In this document: piece by piece, positions 7,727 to 16,144 of the stretch
Layout: the number at the start of each line of letters is the position of its first letter
How positions within the stretch are numbered: the stretch's first letter is position 1
Source: Clostridia bacterium
GTDB lineage: Bacteria > Bacillota > Clostridia > Oscillospirales > CAG-272
Direction: 5' to 3'
Length of the DNA: 64,000 bases
NCBI GenBank assembly: GCA_017938205.1
Contig: JAGBCA010000029.1
Coordinates: 1-64,000 of the forward strand
The notes under the pieces: model-generated
The model's database searches: none
What the model was told of the DNA's origin: nothing
What the model saw: only the letters and a program-made list of their open reading frames with translations
Translations under genes and position numbers: made by a program

Positions 7727-9124
7727 ATGATCGAATATCCTACCATTCCCGAAAAAGTCGTGGTTCACCTTGGCGCGCCGATGGAGGATGCAATGAACGT
7801 AACGGTGAATTTTATTGACTATGTAAAGAACGTAGCATCCAGCGAAATATATCCCACGTGGCCACAGGAGGCGCTACGCGCCAATATCCTTGCACAAATA
7901 TCCGTTGTCCTGAATCGAATCTACACAGAATACTACCGTAGCCGCGGATATGACTTTGATATAACCTCTTCTACCGCTTTTGATCAGTCCTTCGTTTATC
8001 AAAGAGATATCTTTGAAAACATCTCCGAGATCGTTGACGAGATTTTTGACAGTTATATCCGTCGAAGCGGCAACATCGAACCCTTATTTGCCGCCTTTTG
8101 CGATGGCGTTGAGGTGCAGTGTGATGGTCTTTCGCAATGGGGATCGGTGGATCTGGCAAACCGCGGTCTTTCTGCGCCGGAGATCCTGCGTAGCTATTAT
8201 GGCCAGGATATAGAGATCGTTACCAACACGCCGATTGAAAACAGCACGGCAAGCGCACCGCCCGTTCCTTTACGGGAGGGAGACACGGGGCGAGACGTTG
8301 AGCTTTTACAAAGGAGGCTGAACCGTATCTCCGTTAATTTTCCCCGAATCCCGAAGATCTATCCGGCTGACGGTCTTTTTGATAAAAGCACGACCGATGC
8401 CGTGAAGGAATTTCAACAGGTCTTCGGACTTGTGGAGGATGGCTTGGTTGGCAAAAATACATGGTATAGCATACAATCTGTTTATAATGCCGTCAAACGG
8501 CTTTACGAATTAAACTCCGAAGGGCTAAAGCTTGCCGACCTTTCAACGGAATATCCTGCCGAGCTCAGCGAGGGATCGGAGGGAGACGGTGTTCTTGTCC
8601 TGCAGTATTATCTAAGTTATATCGCCAACTACGTTCCGACCGTACTCTCCGTGGAGATTGACGGAAGCTTTGGACCTGCCACAAAAAGCTCGGTTCTCTC
8701 CTTTCAACGCACATATGGGCTTGCGCAAACCGGTGTGGTAAACCGTTTGACCTGGAATAAAATTCAGGAAATATATTACAGCCAGGTTCAGAATATTCCT
8801 TACATTTTCAGCGCAGGAGAGATCGTTCCCTATCCCGGGCGCATTTTACGTGTGGGGCTTGAAGGAAATGATGTACGTGTACTGCAGGAATATCTTGCCT
8901 TTATTGCACAAAAAAATCCGGAAATTCCTGCTATAACGCCGGACGGTGTATACGGTCCTGCAACAGAAGCCGCCGTTCGAGCTTTTATACGAAGCTACAG
9001 GCTCCTCGATACCAATGGTCGCGTGAACGCTACGGTCTGGAATGCAATTGCATCGATCTATGAGGATCTATACGCAGGCGAACGGGTTGGAGACGATCAA
9101 TATCCGGGTTATCCGATTTCATGA
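7727..9124 (+). CDS. SleC-like spore cortex-lytic protein, SpoIID-like domain plus three PG-binding domains
   Basis: 465 residues, no signal peptide, as expected for a protein made inside the sporulating cell. Residues 1-165 match the SpoIID-like catalytic region of SleC: KNVASSEIYPTWPQEALRAN contains a candidate catalytic Glu (E48), followed by NRIYTEYYRSRGYDFDITSSTAFDQ. Three peptidoglycan_binding_1 modules follow (about 182-250, 280-347, 374-442), each ending in a DGxFGxxT...FQ...G-type pattern. SleC degrades spore cortex during germination after its prodomain is cleaved. The prodomain is absent here and encoded by the gene before it. Confidence 0.75.
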   Translation: MIEYPTIPEKVVVHLGAPMEDAMNVTVNFIDYVKNVASSEIYPTWPQEALRANILAQISVVLNRIYTEYYRSRGYDFDITSSTAFDQSFVYQRDIFENISEIVDEIFDSYIRRSGNIEPLFAAFCDGVEVQCDGLSQWGSVDLANRGLSAPEILRSYYGQDIEIVTNTPIENSTASAPPVPLREGDTGRDVELLQRRLNRISVNFPRIPKIYPADGLFDKSTTDAVKEFQQVFGLVEDGLVGKNTWYSIQSVYNAVKRLYELNSEGLKLADLSTEYPAELSEGSEGDGVLVLQYYLSYIANYVPTVLSVEIDGSFGPATKSSVLSFQRTYGLAQTGVVNRLTWNKIQEIYYSQVQNIPYIFSAGEIVPYPGRILRVGLEGNDVRVLQEYLAFIAQKNPEIPAITPDGVYGPATEAAVRAFIRSYRLLDTNGRVNATVWNAIASIYEDLYAGERVGDDQYPGYPIS

Positions 9125-9137
9125 AAGGAGATCTTTG

Positions 9138-9653
9138 ATGTATAAACAAAGCGATACGGCGGCCGCGATTCGCCGCATACAGGATTACTTATTTGAGATC
9201 CATTTGCACGAAGGACTTTCCTACATTGCACCAAGAGATGGCATCTATGGAAATACAACGCGCGATGCTGTTCGAGAATTTCAAGAACGCACATCTCTGC
9301 CGATGACGGGAATCGTTGATCTTGAAACCTTTGAGACATTACGCGAAACTGCGCTGAAATACTGCACAGAAAACGCCTGCAAAACACATCTTTATTCACA
9401 ACAGGGCTTCCCGCTGCGTTCCGGCTCACGCGGTGCTGACGTGGACGTTCTGCACGCGCTTCTTCGCTCCATTTCCGAATACGAGCGCGACTTACCGCCA
9501 ATCCCTCGAACCTCCTATTATTCCGAAGAAACGGCAGCCGCCGTCCGATATATGCAAAATATTTTTCAAATCGATGAGGACGGAATCGTCGATGCAATGC
9601 TTTTTGATCGACTCGAGAATGATCTTGCCGCAAGAAGAGTCCTTTACAAATAA
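9138..9653 (+). CDS. double peptidoglycan-binding protein
   Basis: 171 residues made almost entirely of two peptidoglycan_binding_1 modules (about 8-70 and 93-160), with DGIYGNTTRDAVREFQ as the clearest motif. There is no catalytic domain and no signal peptide. The ATG at 9138 is seven bases after AAAGGAG; an open frame extending further upstream overlaps the previous gene and is not used. It is the third gene of the spore-cortex locus and probably anchors a partner to cortex peptidoglycan. Confidence 0.75.
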   Translation: MYKQSDTAAAIRRIQDYLFEIHLHEGLSYIAPRDGIYGNTTRDAVREFQERTSLPMTGIVDLETFETLRETALKYCTENACKTHLYSQQGFPLRSGSRGADVDVLHALLRSISEYERDLPPIPRTSYYSEETAAAVRYMQNIFQIDEDGIVDAMLFDRLENDLAARRVLYK

Positions 9654-9719
9654 AACCGCTACACGCGATTAGATCACTGTTTTTCGGTCTAAAATGAAAC
9701 AAAAACTTCGGGAGTCGCA

Positions 9720-12179
9720 ATGAGTAATAAATTTACCGAAAAAGCCGAAAAGGTTCTGAATAACGCCATTCCCCTTGCCCAATCGCTCGGCCACACGTAT
9801 ATCGGAAGTGAGCATATACTCCTCTCATTATGCAAGGAAAAGATGAGTTTGGCGAGCGTATTTTTGCAAAAACAGAGCGTTGATGCAAAAAAAGTAGAGG
9901 ATGCCATCAAGATATATGCCGGCAGCGGCGGAAAAAGCCGTTTGACTCCTACGGATATGACGCCGAGGTGTAAAAAAATTCTTGAATACTCTTATAGAAA
10001 CGCACAAAAATATGCAAGCGCAAAAATCGGAACGGAGCATATTCTGCTTGCTATTTTAGAAGAACGCGAATGCGTAGCACGCAAGCTCCTTGAGCATCTG
10101 GGAGCTGACGTCGCACAAATCAAGGACGAAGTGCTGACGCTGATGCGATCAACGGAAAGAAACGCATCCGTATCTCTCTCCTGCACAGGCGAATCAACGC
10201 TTCCGCTTCTCACGCAATACGGAAAGGAGCTGACGGGCGTACAGTTCCAATCACGAGCGGAGCCCGTTATCGGACGAGAGGAGGAGACCGATCGTCTGAT
10301 TCGCATCCTTTGCCGAAAAAGCAAAAACAACCCCTGTCTGCTCGGAGAGGCCGGCGTCGGTAAAACCGCGATCGTAGAAGGACTTGCGCATCGCATCGCG
10401 ATCGGTAACGTCCCCAAGCCGCTGCTTGGAAAAAGAATCTTCTCCGTGGATCTGACCTCAATGGTAGCAGGAACGAAATATCGGGGAGATTTCGAGGAGC
10501 GAATTAAAAATATCGTTCGCGAGGTAAGTAACAATCCCGAGGTCATTCTTTTCATTGATGAGATCCATACCATCGTTGGTGCGGGTGCGGCGGAGGGAGC
10601 GATCGATGCCGCAAACATTCTGAAGCCGGAGCTTTCACGCGGCGAAATTCAGGTGATCGGTGCAACCACGCTGACGGAATATAGAAAAACCATAGAAAAG
10701 GATCCCGCGCTTGAAAGACGATTCCAGCCTATGTCGATTCGAGAACCGAGCGATGCCGCAACGCTCCGCATCCTCGAGGGCGTAAAAGAGCGCTACGAGG
10801 TGTTTCACGACGTATATATAACGCCGGCTGCACTTCGTGCCTGCATATCGCTTTCCAAGCGTTATCTTCAGGATCGCTATTTGCCGGACAAGGCACTGGA
10901 TCTATTGGATGAGGCTTGTGCAAAAAAGCGTGTTTCTTGCCCATGCTCCAATAGCAATATCTTGAAATTGACAGAAAAAATAAGGCAGACAAAAAATGAC
11001 AAAGAAGCAGCAATAAAAAAGCAAGACTTCTCACTCGCACTCAATTTAAAAGATCTCGAAGCTATTTATACCGAGCAATACAAGCAAGCCATTCAAAAAA
11101 ACACCGATACAAACGCAAGAGAGATCATAGACGAAGAGCAGATCAAGGAAATTGTGACCGAGATCACAGGCATTCCCGCGGGAAGCCTCGGCGAACGAAA
11201 TGATCCGCATCTTGAGGAAACACTGAATCGATTTGTTCTCGGACAAGAAACCGCGGTCCATTCCCTTTCAAAAGCAATTCTCCGTCACAAAGCGGGACTT
11301 TCGGATCCGCTTCGTCCCGTTGGTGTTTTTCTGTTTCTCGGAGAAAGCGGCGTTGGAAAAACAGAGTTAGCTAAGGCATTGTCTCTTTCTCTTTTCTCCT
11401 CCGAGAAAGCGATCATTCGCTATGATATGTCTGAGTTTATAGAAAAGCACGCAATTTCAAAGCTGATAGGTGCGCCTCCCGGATATGTTGGTTATGAAGA
11501 AGGGGGAACGCTGACTGAAAAGATCCGCCGCCACCCATACTCCGTTGTTCTTTTTGATGAAATAGAAAAAGCGCACCCTGACGTGCTCAACATTCTTCTC
11601 CAAATCACAGATGACGGAATATTAACAGACAGTATGGGAAGAACCGTAAGCTTTCGCCATAGCGTTATTATTCTTACCTCCAACATCGGTGCTGATAAAT
11701 TTAAAAACAAAGGAGGACTTGGATTTCTTGGAGAAAACGACCGTCCCGATCTTACGGAAAAGCTGAAGGAGTATTTCCGCCCCGAATTTATCAACCGCCT
11801 GGATGAGATCATCCTCTTCTCGCCACTTACTGAGAAGACGCTTACCGATATCGCCAAAAACCAGGCCGAGGCATTATGCGCAAGAACGAAATCGGTTGGA
11901 TACCCTCTTACAATTACGGAAACTGCGCTCGCACATCTGGCGAGCAAGAGTCTGCGTGCAGGCATGGGAGCACGTCCACTCTCTCGCCTTTTCGTTGAAG
12001 AAATCGAAAATCCGATTTCTCGCGCAATCGTGGAAGATGCACTGCCGATCGGTACGGAGATCTTGATTGATTACGACGAGCAAACAGAAGCATTGCGCTT
12101 TCATTATACAGCAAGGGAAAATTTTGATAAAAAGCAAGTTTCCGATAATGAAATTCTACCCGCAACACAAAATCAGTAA
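9720..12179 (+). CDS. clpC: Clp ATPase, ClpC type
   Basis: 819-residue HSP100 unfoldase that feeds proteins to ClpP. Two Clp_N repeats (about 1-140), AAA+ module 1 with Walker A GEAGVGKT (209-216) and Walker B FIDEIH, a short UVR-like coiled region (about 415-450), and AAA+ module 2 with Walker A GESGVGKT (about 541-548) and Walker B LFDEIEKAHPD. A GLGF loop after module 2 fits ClpP docking. The gene begins 66 bases after the peptidoglycan-binding gene with no terminator between them, so it may share their transcript. A second HSP100 gene (clpE) lies nearby on the other strand. Confidence 0.9.
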   Translation: MSNKFTEKAEKVLNNAIPLAQSLGHTYIGSEHILLSLCKEKMSLASVFLQKQSVDAKKVEDAIKIYAGSGGKSRLTPTDMTPRCKKILEYSYRNAQKYASAKIGTEHILLAILEERECVARKLLEHLGADVAQIKDEVLTLMRSTERNASVSLSCTGESTLPLLTQYGKELTGVQFQSRAEPVIGREEETDRLIRILCRKSKNNPCLLGEAGVGKTAIVEGLAHRIAIGNVPKPLLGKRIFSVDLTSMVAGTKYRGDFEERIKNIVREVSNNPEVILFIDEIHTIVGAGAAEGAIDAANILKPELSRGEIQVIGATTLTEYRKTIEKDPALERRFQPMSIREPSDAATLRILEGVKERYEVFHDVYITPAALRACISLSKRYLQDRYLPDKALDLLDEACAKKRVSCPCSNSNILKLTEKIRQTKNDKEAAIKKQDFSLALNLKDLEAIYTEQYKQAIQKNTDTNAREIIDEEQIKEIVTEITGIPAGSLGERNDPHLEETLNRFVLGQETAVHSLSKAILRHKAGLSDPLRPVGVFLFLGESGVGKTELAKALSLSLFSSEKAIIRYDMSEFIEKHAISKLIGAPPGYVGYEEGGTLTEKIRRHPYSVVLFDEIEKAHPDVLNILLQITDDGILTDSMGRTVSFRHSVIILTSNIGADKFKNKGGLGFLGENDRPDLTEKLKEYFRPEFINRLDEIILFSPLTEKTLTDIAKNQAEALCARTKSVGYPLTITETALAHLASKSLRAGMGARPLSRLFVEEIENPISRAIVEDALPIGTEILIDYDEQTEALRFHYTARENFDKKQVSDNEILPATQNQ

Positions 12180-12180
12180 A

Positions 12181-12223
12181 ATAATTAAGTGCGTTGGTAC
12201 AACCGACCAACGCACTTAATTAT
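12181..12223. terminator. shared terminator between clpC and mrp
   Basis: A perfect 18-base-pair inverted repeat (12181-12198 with 12206-12223) with a seven-base loop, between two convergent genes. Its AT-rich stem ends can serve as U tracts on both strands; it touches the mrp stop codon. Confidence 0.75.
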
Positions 12224-13053
12224 CAATTCGTAATGGGATAAGCCTTTTCCACCGCATCGGCAGCCGACTCAAGATAATCGGCTTCGAAGAGCTCAATCAC
12301 GCCCTTATCCACAAGAGAAGCAAGCTCCGTATCGATCGGAAGCTTTGCTAAAACCTGTGTTTGATGCTTTTCGGCCAATTCCTCAATATGGCTATCACCG
12401 TAAAGACGGATCACCTTGCCGCAATCGGGGCAAACGAGGTAACTGTAATTCTCTACAAGACCAAGCACCTTAACGTCCATCATGTTTGCCATATTGATCG
12501 CCTTATCAACGATCATAGATACAAGCTCCTGCGGTGTACTAACGATCACGATCGCATCCAGCGGCAGGCTCTGAAAAACCGTAAGCGGAACATCTCCCGT
12601 TCCGGGAGGCATATCCACAAACATATAGTCCACCTCGTTCCAGACCACCTCGGACCAGAATTGCTTCACCGTTCCCGCAATGACCGGACCACGCCAAACA
12701 ACGGGCTTTGTTTCCTCATCCATCAAAAGATTGACGCTCATAATCTCGATTCCCGTCTTGGTTTTCGGAGGAAACATACCAAGCTCATTTCCCGTAACCG
12801 TTCCAACACCGATACCAAAGGCCTTGGGGATCGAGGGACCCGTGATATCCGCATCCAGGATCGCGCACCGATAACCGCGGCGCTGCATGGAAACTGCAAG
12901 CATTGAGGTGACGAGAGACTTTCCAACGCCGCCCTTGCCGCTGACAACACCGATCACGCGTTTAATTTTGCTCGCCTGATTCATCGGAGCCATCAATGAC
13001 TCCTTAGAGCATTTTTGCTTACAGGTGGAGCAATCATGAGTACATTCTGCCAT
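12223..13053 (-). CDS. mrp: Mrp/NBP35-type iron-sulfur carrier ATPase
   Basis: 276-residue P-loop ATPase that carries or assembles iron-sulfur clusters. The deviant Walker A motif SGKGGVGKS lies at 38-46. Four N-terminal cysteines (C4, C8, C11, C15) form a ferredoxin-like cluster as in NBP35-type proteins, and a second CPDC pair (C208, C211) is the carrier site formed at the dimer interface. It lies 24 bases downstream of clpE and ends at the shared terminator, so it is probably last in the cvpA-clpE-mrp transcript. Confidence 0.9.
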   Translation of the reverse strand: MAECTHDCSTCKQKCSKESLMAPMNQASKIKRVIGVVSGKGGVGKSLVTSMLAVSMQRRGYRCAILDADITGPSIPKAFGIGVGTVTGNELGMFPPKTKTGIEIMSVNLLMDEETKPVVWRGPVIAGTVKQFWSEVVWNEVDYMFVDMPPGTGDVPLTVFQSLPLDAIVIVSTPQELVSMIVDKAINMANMMDVKVLGLVENYSYLVCPDCGKVIRLYGDSHIEELAEKHQTQVLAKLPIDTELASLVDKGVIELFEADYLESAADAVEKAYPITN

Positions 13054-13077
13054 GTTTTAACACTTCCTTTTCTACTT

Positions 13078-15357
13078 TCATATACAATCTATAACGATTT
13101 TATCATCCTTTACGGAGAAATGAACACCAATCAATCGGCTTTGATAATGTTCGATCACTGCACTTGCAAGCATATCCTCAACATTTTTCTCTATATAACG
13201 ACGCATGTTTCTTGCACCGAATTTTTCGGAATAAGATTCCTTTGCAATTTTAGAAAGCACCGACTCGTCAAAGGTCACGCGAATGCCCTTTTCCGCCATA
13301 TGAGCTGCCACCTTATCCGTCATTAACTTCGCGATCTTCTCGAAATCCTGCTCCGTTAGTGCTCCGAAGGTAACGATCTCATCCACGCGGTTGATAAATT
13401 CGGGACGTAGAAATGCTGATAGTGCGCGCTGCGTTTTATCTTTTGCAACAATGCTTTTCTCCATGGCAAAGCCGGAGATCGCGGAGGAGGTTTCGCTTCC
13501 TGCATTCGTAGTCATAACGATAATAGTATTTTCGAAGTTGACGGCTCTTCCCTGCGCATCCGTGATTTTTCCGTCATCCAACACCTGCAAAAGTATATTC
13601 AACACGTCAGGGTGTGCTTTTTCGATCTCATCAAAGAGGACAACAGAATACGGGCGGCGGCGAATCTTCTCGGTCAACTGGCCTGCCTCATCATAACCGA
13701 CGTATCCGGGAGGCGCACCGATAATTCTCGAAACGGCGTGCTTTTCCATAAATTCCGACATATCCAGCCGGATCAAGGACTCAGGCTGCTTAAAAAGCTC
13801 CATAGCCAAGATCTTAACGAGCTCGGTCTTTCCCACACCCGTAGGTCCTGCAAAGATCATTGAGACAGGGGTCTTTCGATACGAAACACCGGCGCGTTTT
13901 CTTTTTACAGCTCGCACGACGGCGTTGACAGCCTCTTCCTGGCCGATCAGCTGGCTTGAGATCTTGGATTCCAGGGTGTCGAGCGCACCAAAGTCGTTTT
14001 CCTTTATATCGGTCGCAGGAATACCCGTCCAGATCTCAATGACGCCCGCAATATCATTGGGAGTGAGGCATAGATCTTCAAGCGCAGGACGAAGCGAGTC
14101 TCTGCGCCCTTCCAGGCGAAGCTTTTCCACCTTCAGATCGGCAAGAAGCTTATAATTCTCCTCCGTCTGCTCCTTTTCGTGCTCCAGCTTTGCCTCCAAG
14201 GCTTCCTTTTTCTTCTCTATTTCAACGAGTGATTTTTCAGCCCGTCTCATTTCATTGAGCTCTGCAGATGTGAGAGAGGCTCTTGCGGCCGCCTCATCCA
14301 CGAGGTCGATCGCTTTATCCGGGAGAAAACGGTCCGTAATATATCTCTCGGACATAACAACGGCTAAGCGTGCAATCTCATCCGAGATCTTCACTCCGTG
14401 ATACGCCTCATAATAGCCCTTGATACCGCGAATGATCTCCACAGTATCCTCTACGGAGGGTTCCTCTACCACAACGGGCTGGAAGCGTCTTTCAAGAGCA
14501 CTATCCTTTTCGATATACTTACGGTACTCCTTAAGCGTCGTTGCACCGATCACCTGGATCTCACCGCGAGAAAGAGCGGGCTTCAAAATATTTGCCGCAC
14601 TCATGCTTCCCTCGGAATCTCCTGCACCAACGATGCTGTGCACCTCATCGATCATGAGAATAATATTTCCCGCCTGCTTCACCTCGCGGATCAGGCCAAG
14701 TATTCTTTGCTCAAATTGACCGCGAAACTGCGTGCCCGCAACTATAGAGGTAAGGTCGAGAAGCCAAAGCTCACATCCATGGAGTCTTTCCGGCACTTGA
14801 TTATCATAAATTCTTTGCGCCAAAGCCTCTGCAATGGCCGTCTTACCAACGCCGGGCTCACCAATAAGACACGGGTTGTTTTTCTGGCGGCGGCAGAGGA
14901 TCTGGATCACACGGTCCAGCTCACGCTCTCGACCGATCATACGGTCGATCTCACCTCTCTGTGCCTTCGCCGTCAGATTGGTGGCATACATATTTAAAAA
15001 CTTACGTCCGCTTTCTGCCTTTTCATTTTTTTGCGACTTGGAAGTCTTTTTTTCTCCGCTCCCCCCTTGTGTAAAGGGCAAGTTCATATCGGAAAATATC
15101 TTGGGAAAATCGATTGCAGGCGCACCGCCATCCGAATCCGAGGAGGACTCAATAAGCCCCTCCATCTCTCCCGTCATGTTTTCGATATCCTCATCGCTTA
15201 CACCCATTTTCTTCAGTATATCGTTAATGGGCTTTATACCGAGATCCTTTGCACACAAAAGGCAAAGTCCCTCATTGATCGTCTTTCCCGCCTCAAGGCG
15301 CGTGATAAAAACAACGGCCGGGCGTTTCTGACATCTTGCACACTTCTGAATTTCCAT
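13078..15357 (-). CDS. clpE: Clp ATPase with N-terminal zinc finger, ClpE type
   Basis: 759 residues. The N-terminus carries a four-cysteine zinc finger (C6, C9, C32, C35) in place of Clp_N repeats, the hallmark of ClpE. After an acidic linker come AAA+ module 1 (Walker A GEPGVGKT), a coiled middle domain rich in Glu/Lys, and AAA+ module 2 (GPTGVGKTE, then LFDEIEKAHPDV). ClpE disaggregates proteins and delivers them to ClpP under stress. No CtsR operator is obvious upstream. ATG at 15357 follows AGGAG. It sits between cvpA and mrp. Confidence 0.9.
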   Translation of the reverse strand: MEIQKCARCQKRPAVVFITRLEAGKTINEGLCLLCAKDLGIKPINDILKKMGVSDEDIENMTGEMEGLIESSSDSDGGAPAIDFPKIFSDMNLPFTQGGSGEKKTSKSQKNEKAESGRKFLNMYATNLTAKAQRGEIDRMIGRERELDRVIQILCRRQKNNPCLIGEPGVGKTAIAEALAQRIYDNQVPERLHGCELWLLDLTSIVAGTQFRGQFEQRILGLIREVKQAGNIILMIDEVHSIVGAGDSEGSMSAANILKPALSRGEIQVIGATTLKEYRKYIEKDSALERRFQPVVVEEPSVEDTVEIIRGIKGYYEAYHGVKISDEIARLAVVMSERYITDRFLPDKAIDLVDEAAARASLTSAELNEMRRAEKSLVEIEKKKEALEAKLEHEKEQTEENYKLLADLKVEKLRLEGRRDSLRPALEDLCLTPNDIAGVIEIWTGIPATDIKENDFGALDTLESKISSQLIGQEEAVNAVVRAVKRKRAGVSYRKTPVSMIFAGPTGVGKTELVKILAMELFKQPESLIRLDMSEFMEKHAVSRIIGAPPGYVGYDEAGQLTEKIRRRPYSVVLFDEIEKAHPDVLNILLQVLDDGKITDAQGRAVNFENTIIVMTTNAGSETSSAISGFAMEKSIVAKDKTQRALSAFLRPEFINRVDEIVTFGALTEQDFEKIAKLMTDKVAAHMAEKGIRVTFDESVLSKIAKESYSEKFGARNMRRYIEKNVEDMLASAVIEHYQSRLIGVHFSVKDDKIVIDCI

Positions 15358-15407
15358 GGTTCTCCTAAAAAACGTTATTCGTTACATTCGGCATGTGAAG
15401 CCGAGCA

Positions 15408-16076
15408 TTAAAATCCAAGCAAAAGATCTAAAGGATGATACGCTTTAAAGAAACGATAAATCGCTCCTCCCTCGAAGCCGATCGAGGAAAATATAGAAAA
15501 GCTTAAGATATATCCCAAGATCATAGAAAGAAGCCACGCGATGATCATCGCAAAAGCTGTTCCAAAGATTACACCAAGCGAACGGTTCAGCCAGGCAAAC
15601 GGATGAAGATGAAAAATCAGGTTCAATAGCCAAAGCAAAACCGTAAATAAAACGGAATAGATCAACAAAAGCAAAACAAACGTGATCACGACCGAAAATA
15701 TGGATACAAGCGGCTCGGTAAAGGCTTCTGCCAATTTTTCAGCCAACACGGCGCCGGATCCGGTGATTCCGCTTACATCAATATTAAAGATACCTGCCGC
15801 CATCTTCAACAGTGTCGGCAATTCCTCCGCGACGTTGGCGGAACTCAAGCTTTCACAGTTTTCCTGCAAGAATTCAGAGAGCTGTGCCGTTACGGTTGGC
15901 TGCACCAACGGAGCAACGAATATCTTGGCAAAGAACGAGCAAGTCTTGAATGCACAGATCCAAACCGCCATCAGCTTGACAGGCTTGGCAACGGTTTTAA
16001 CAAAGCCACGCTGATATCCCATCATGAGCCCTATCAAAATGATAGTGACCAAAGCAACATCGATTATCCAGTTCAT
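15408..16076 (-). CDS. CvpA family membrane protein
   Basis: 222 residues with about four membrane helices. The N-terminus (NWIIDVALVTIILIGLMMGYQRGFVKTVAKP) is the usual CvpA start. In Proteobacteria CvpA affects colicin V export and envelope stress; the role in Clostridia is unclear. It is the first gene after a strong promoter (16116-16144) and probably heads a transcript with clpE (51 bases downstream) and mrp. No clue links it to the Clp protein beyond position. Confidence 0.85.
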   Translation of the reverse strand: MNWIIDVALVTIILIGLMMGYQRGFVKTVAKPVKLMAVWICAFKTCSFFAKIFVAPLVQPTVTAQLSEFLQENCESLSSANVAEELPTLLKMAAGIFNIDVSGITGSGAVLAEKLAEAFTEPLVSIFSVVITFVLLLLIYSVLFTVLLWLLNLIFHLHPFAWLNRSLGVIFGTAFAMIIAWLLSMILGYILSFSIFSSIGFEGGAIYRFFKAYHPLDLLLGF

Positions 16077-16115
16077 ATATAAATCCTTTGGGTTATTTTT
16101 TGAGTCGATACGCTT

Positions 16116-16144
16116 ATTATACTAAATAAAATTTACCTTGTCAA
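16116..16144 (-). promoter_or_regulatory. sigma-A promoter for cvpA-clpE-mrp
   Basis: On the minus strand, TTGACA (16139-16144), 17-base spacer, TATAAT (16116-16121), both perfect. The -35 box overlaps the last codons of dnaE. Confidence 0.8.
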
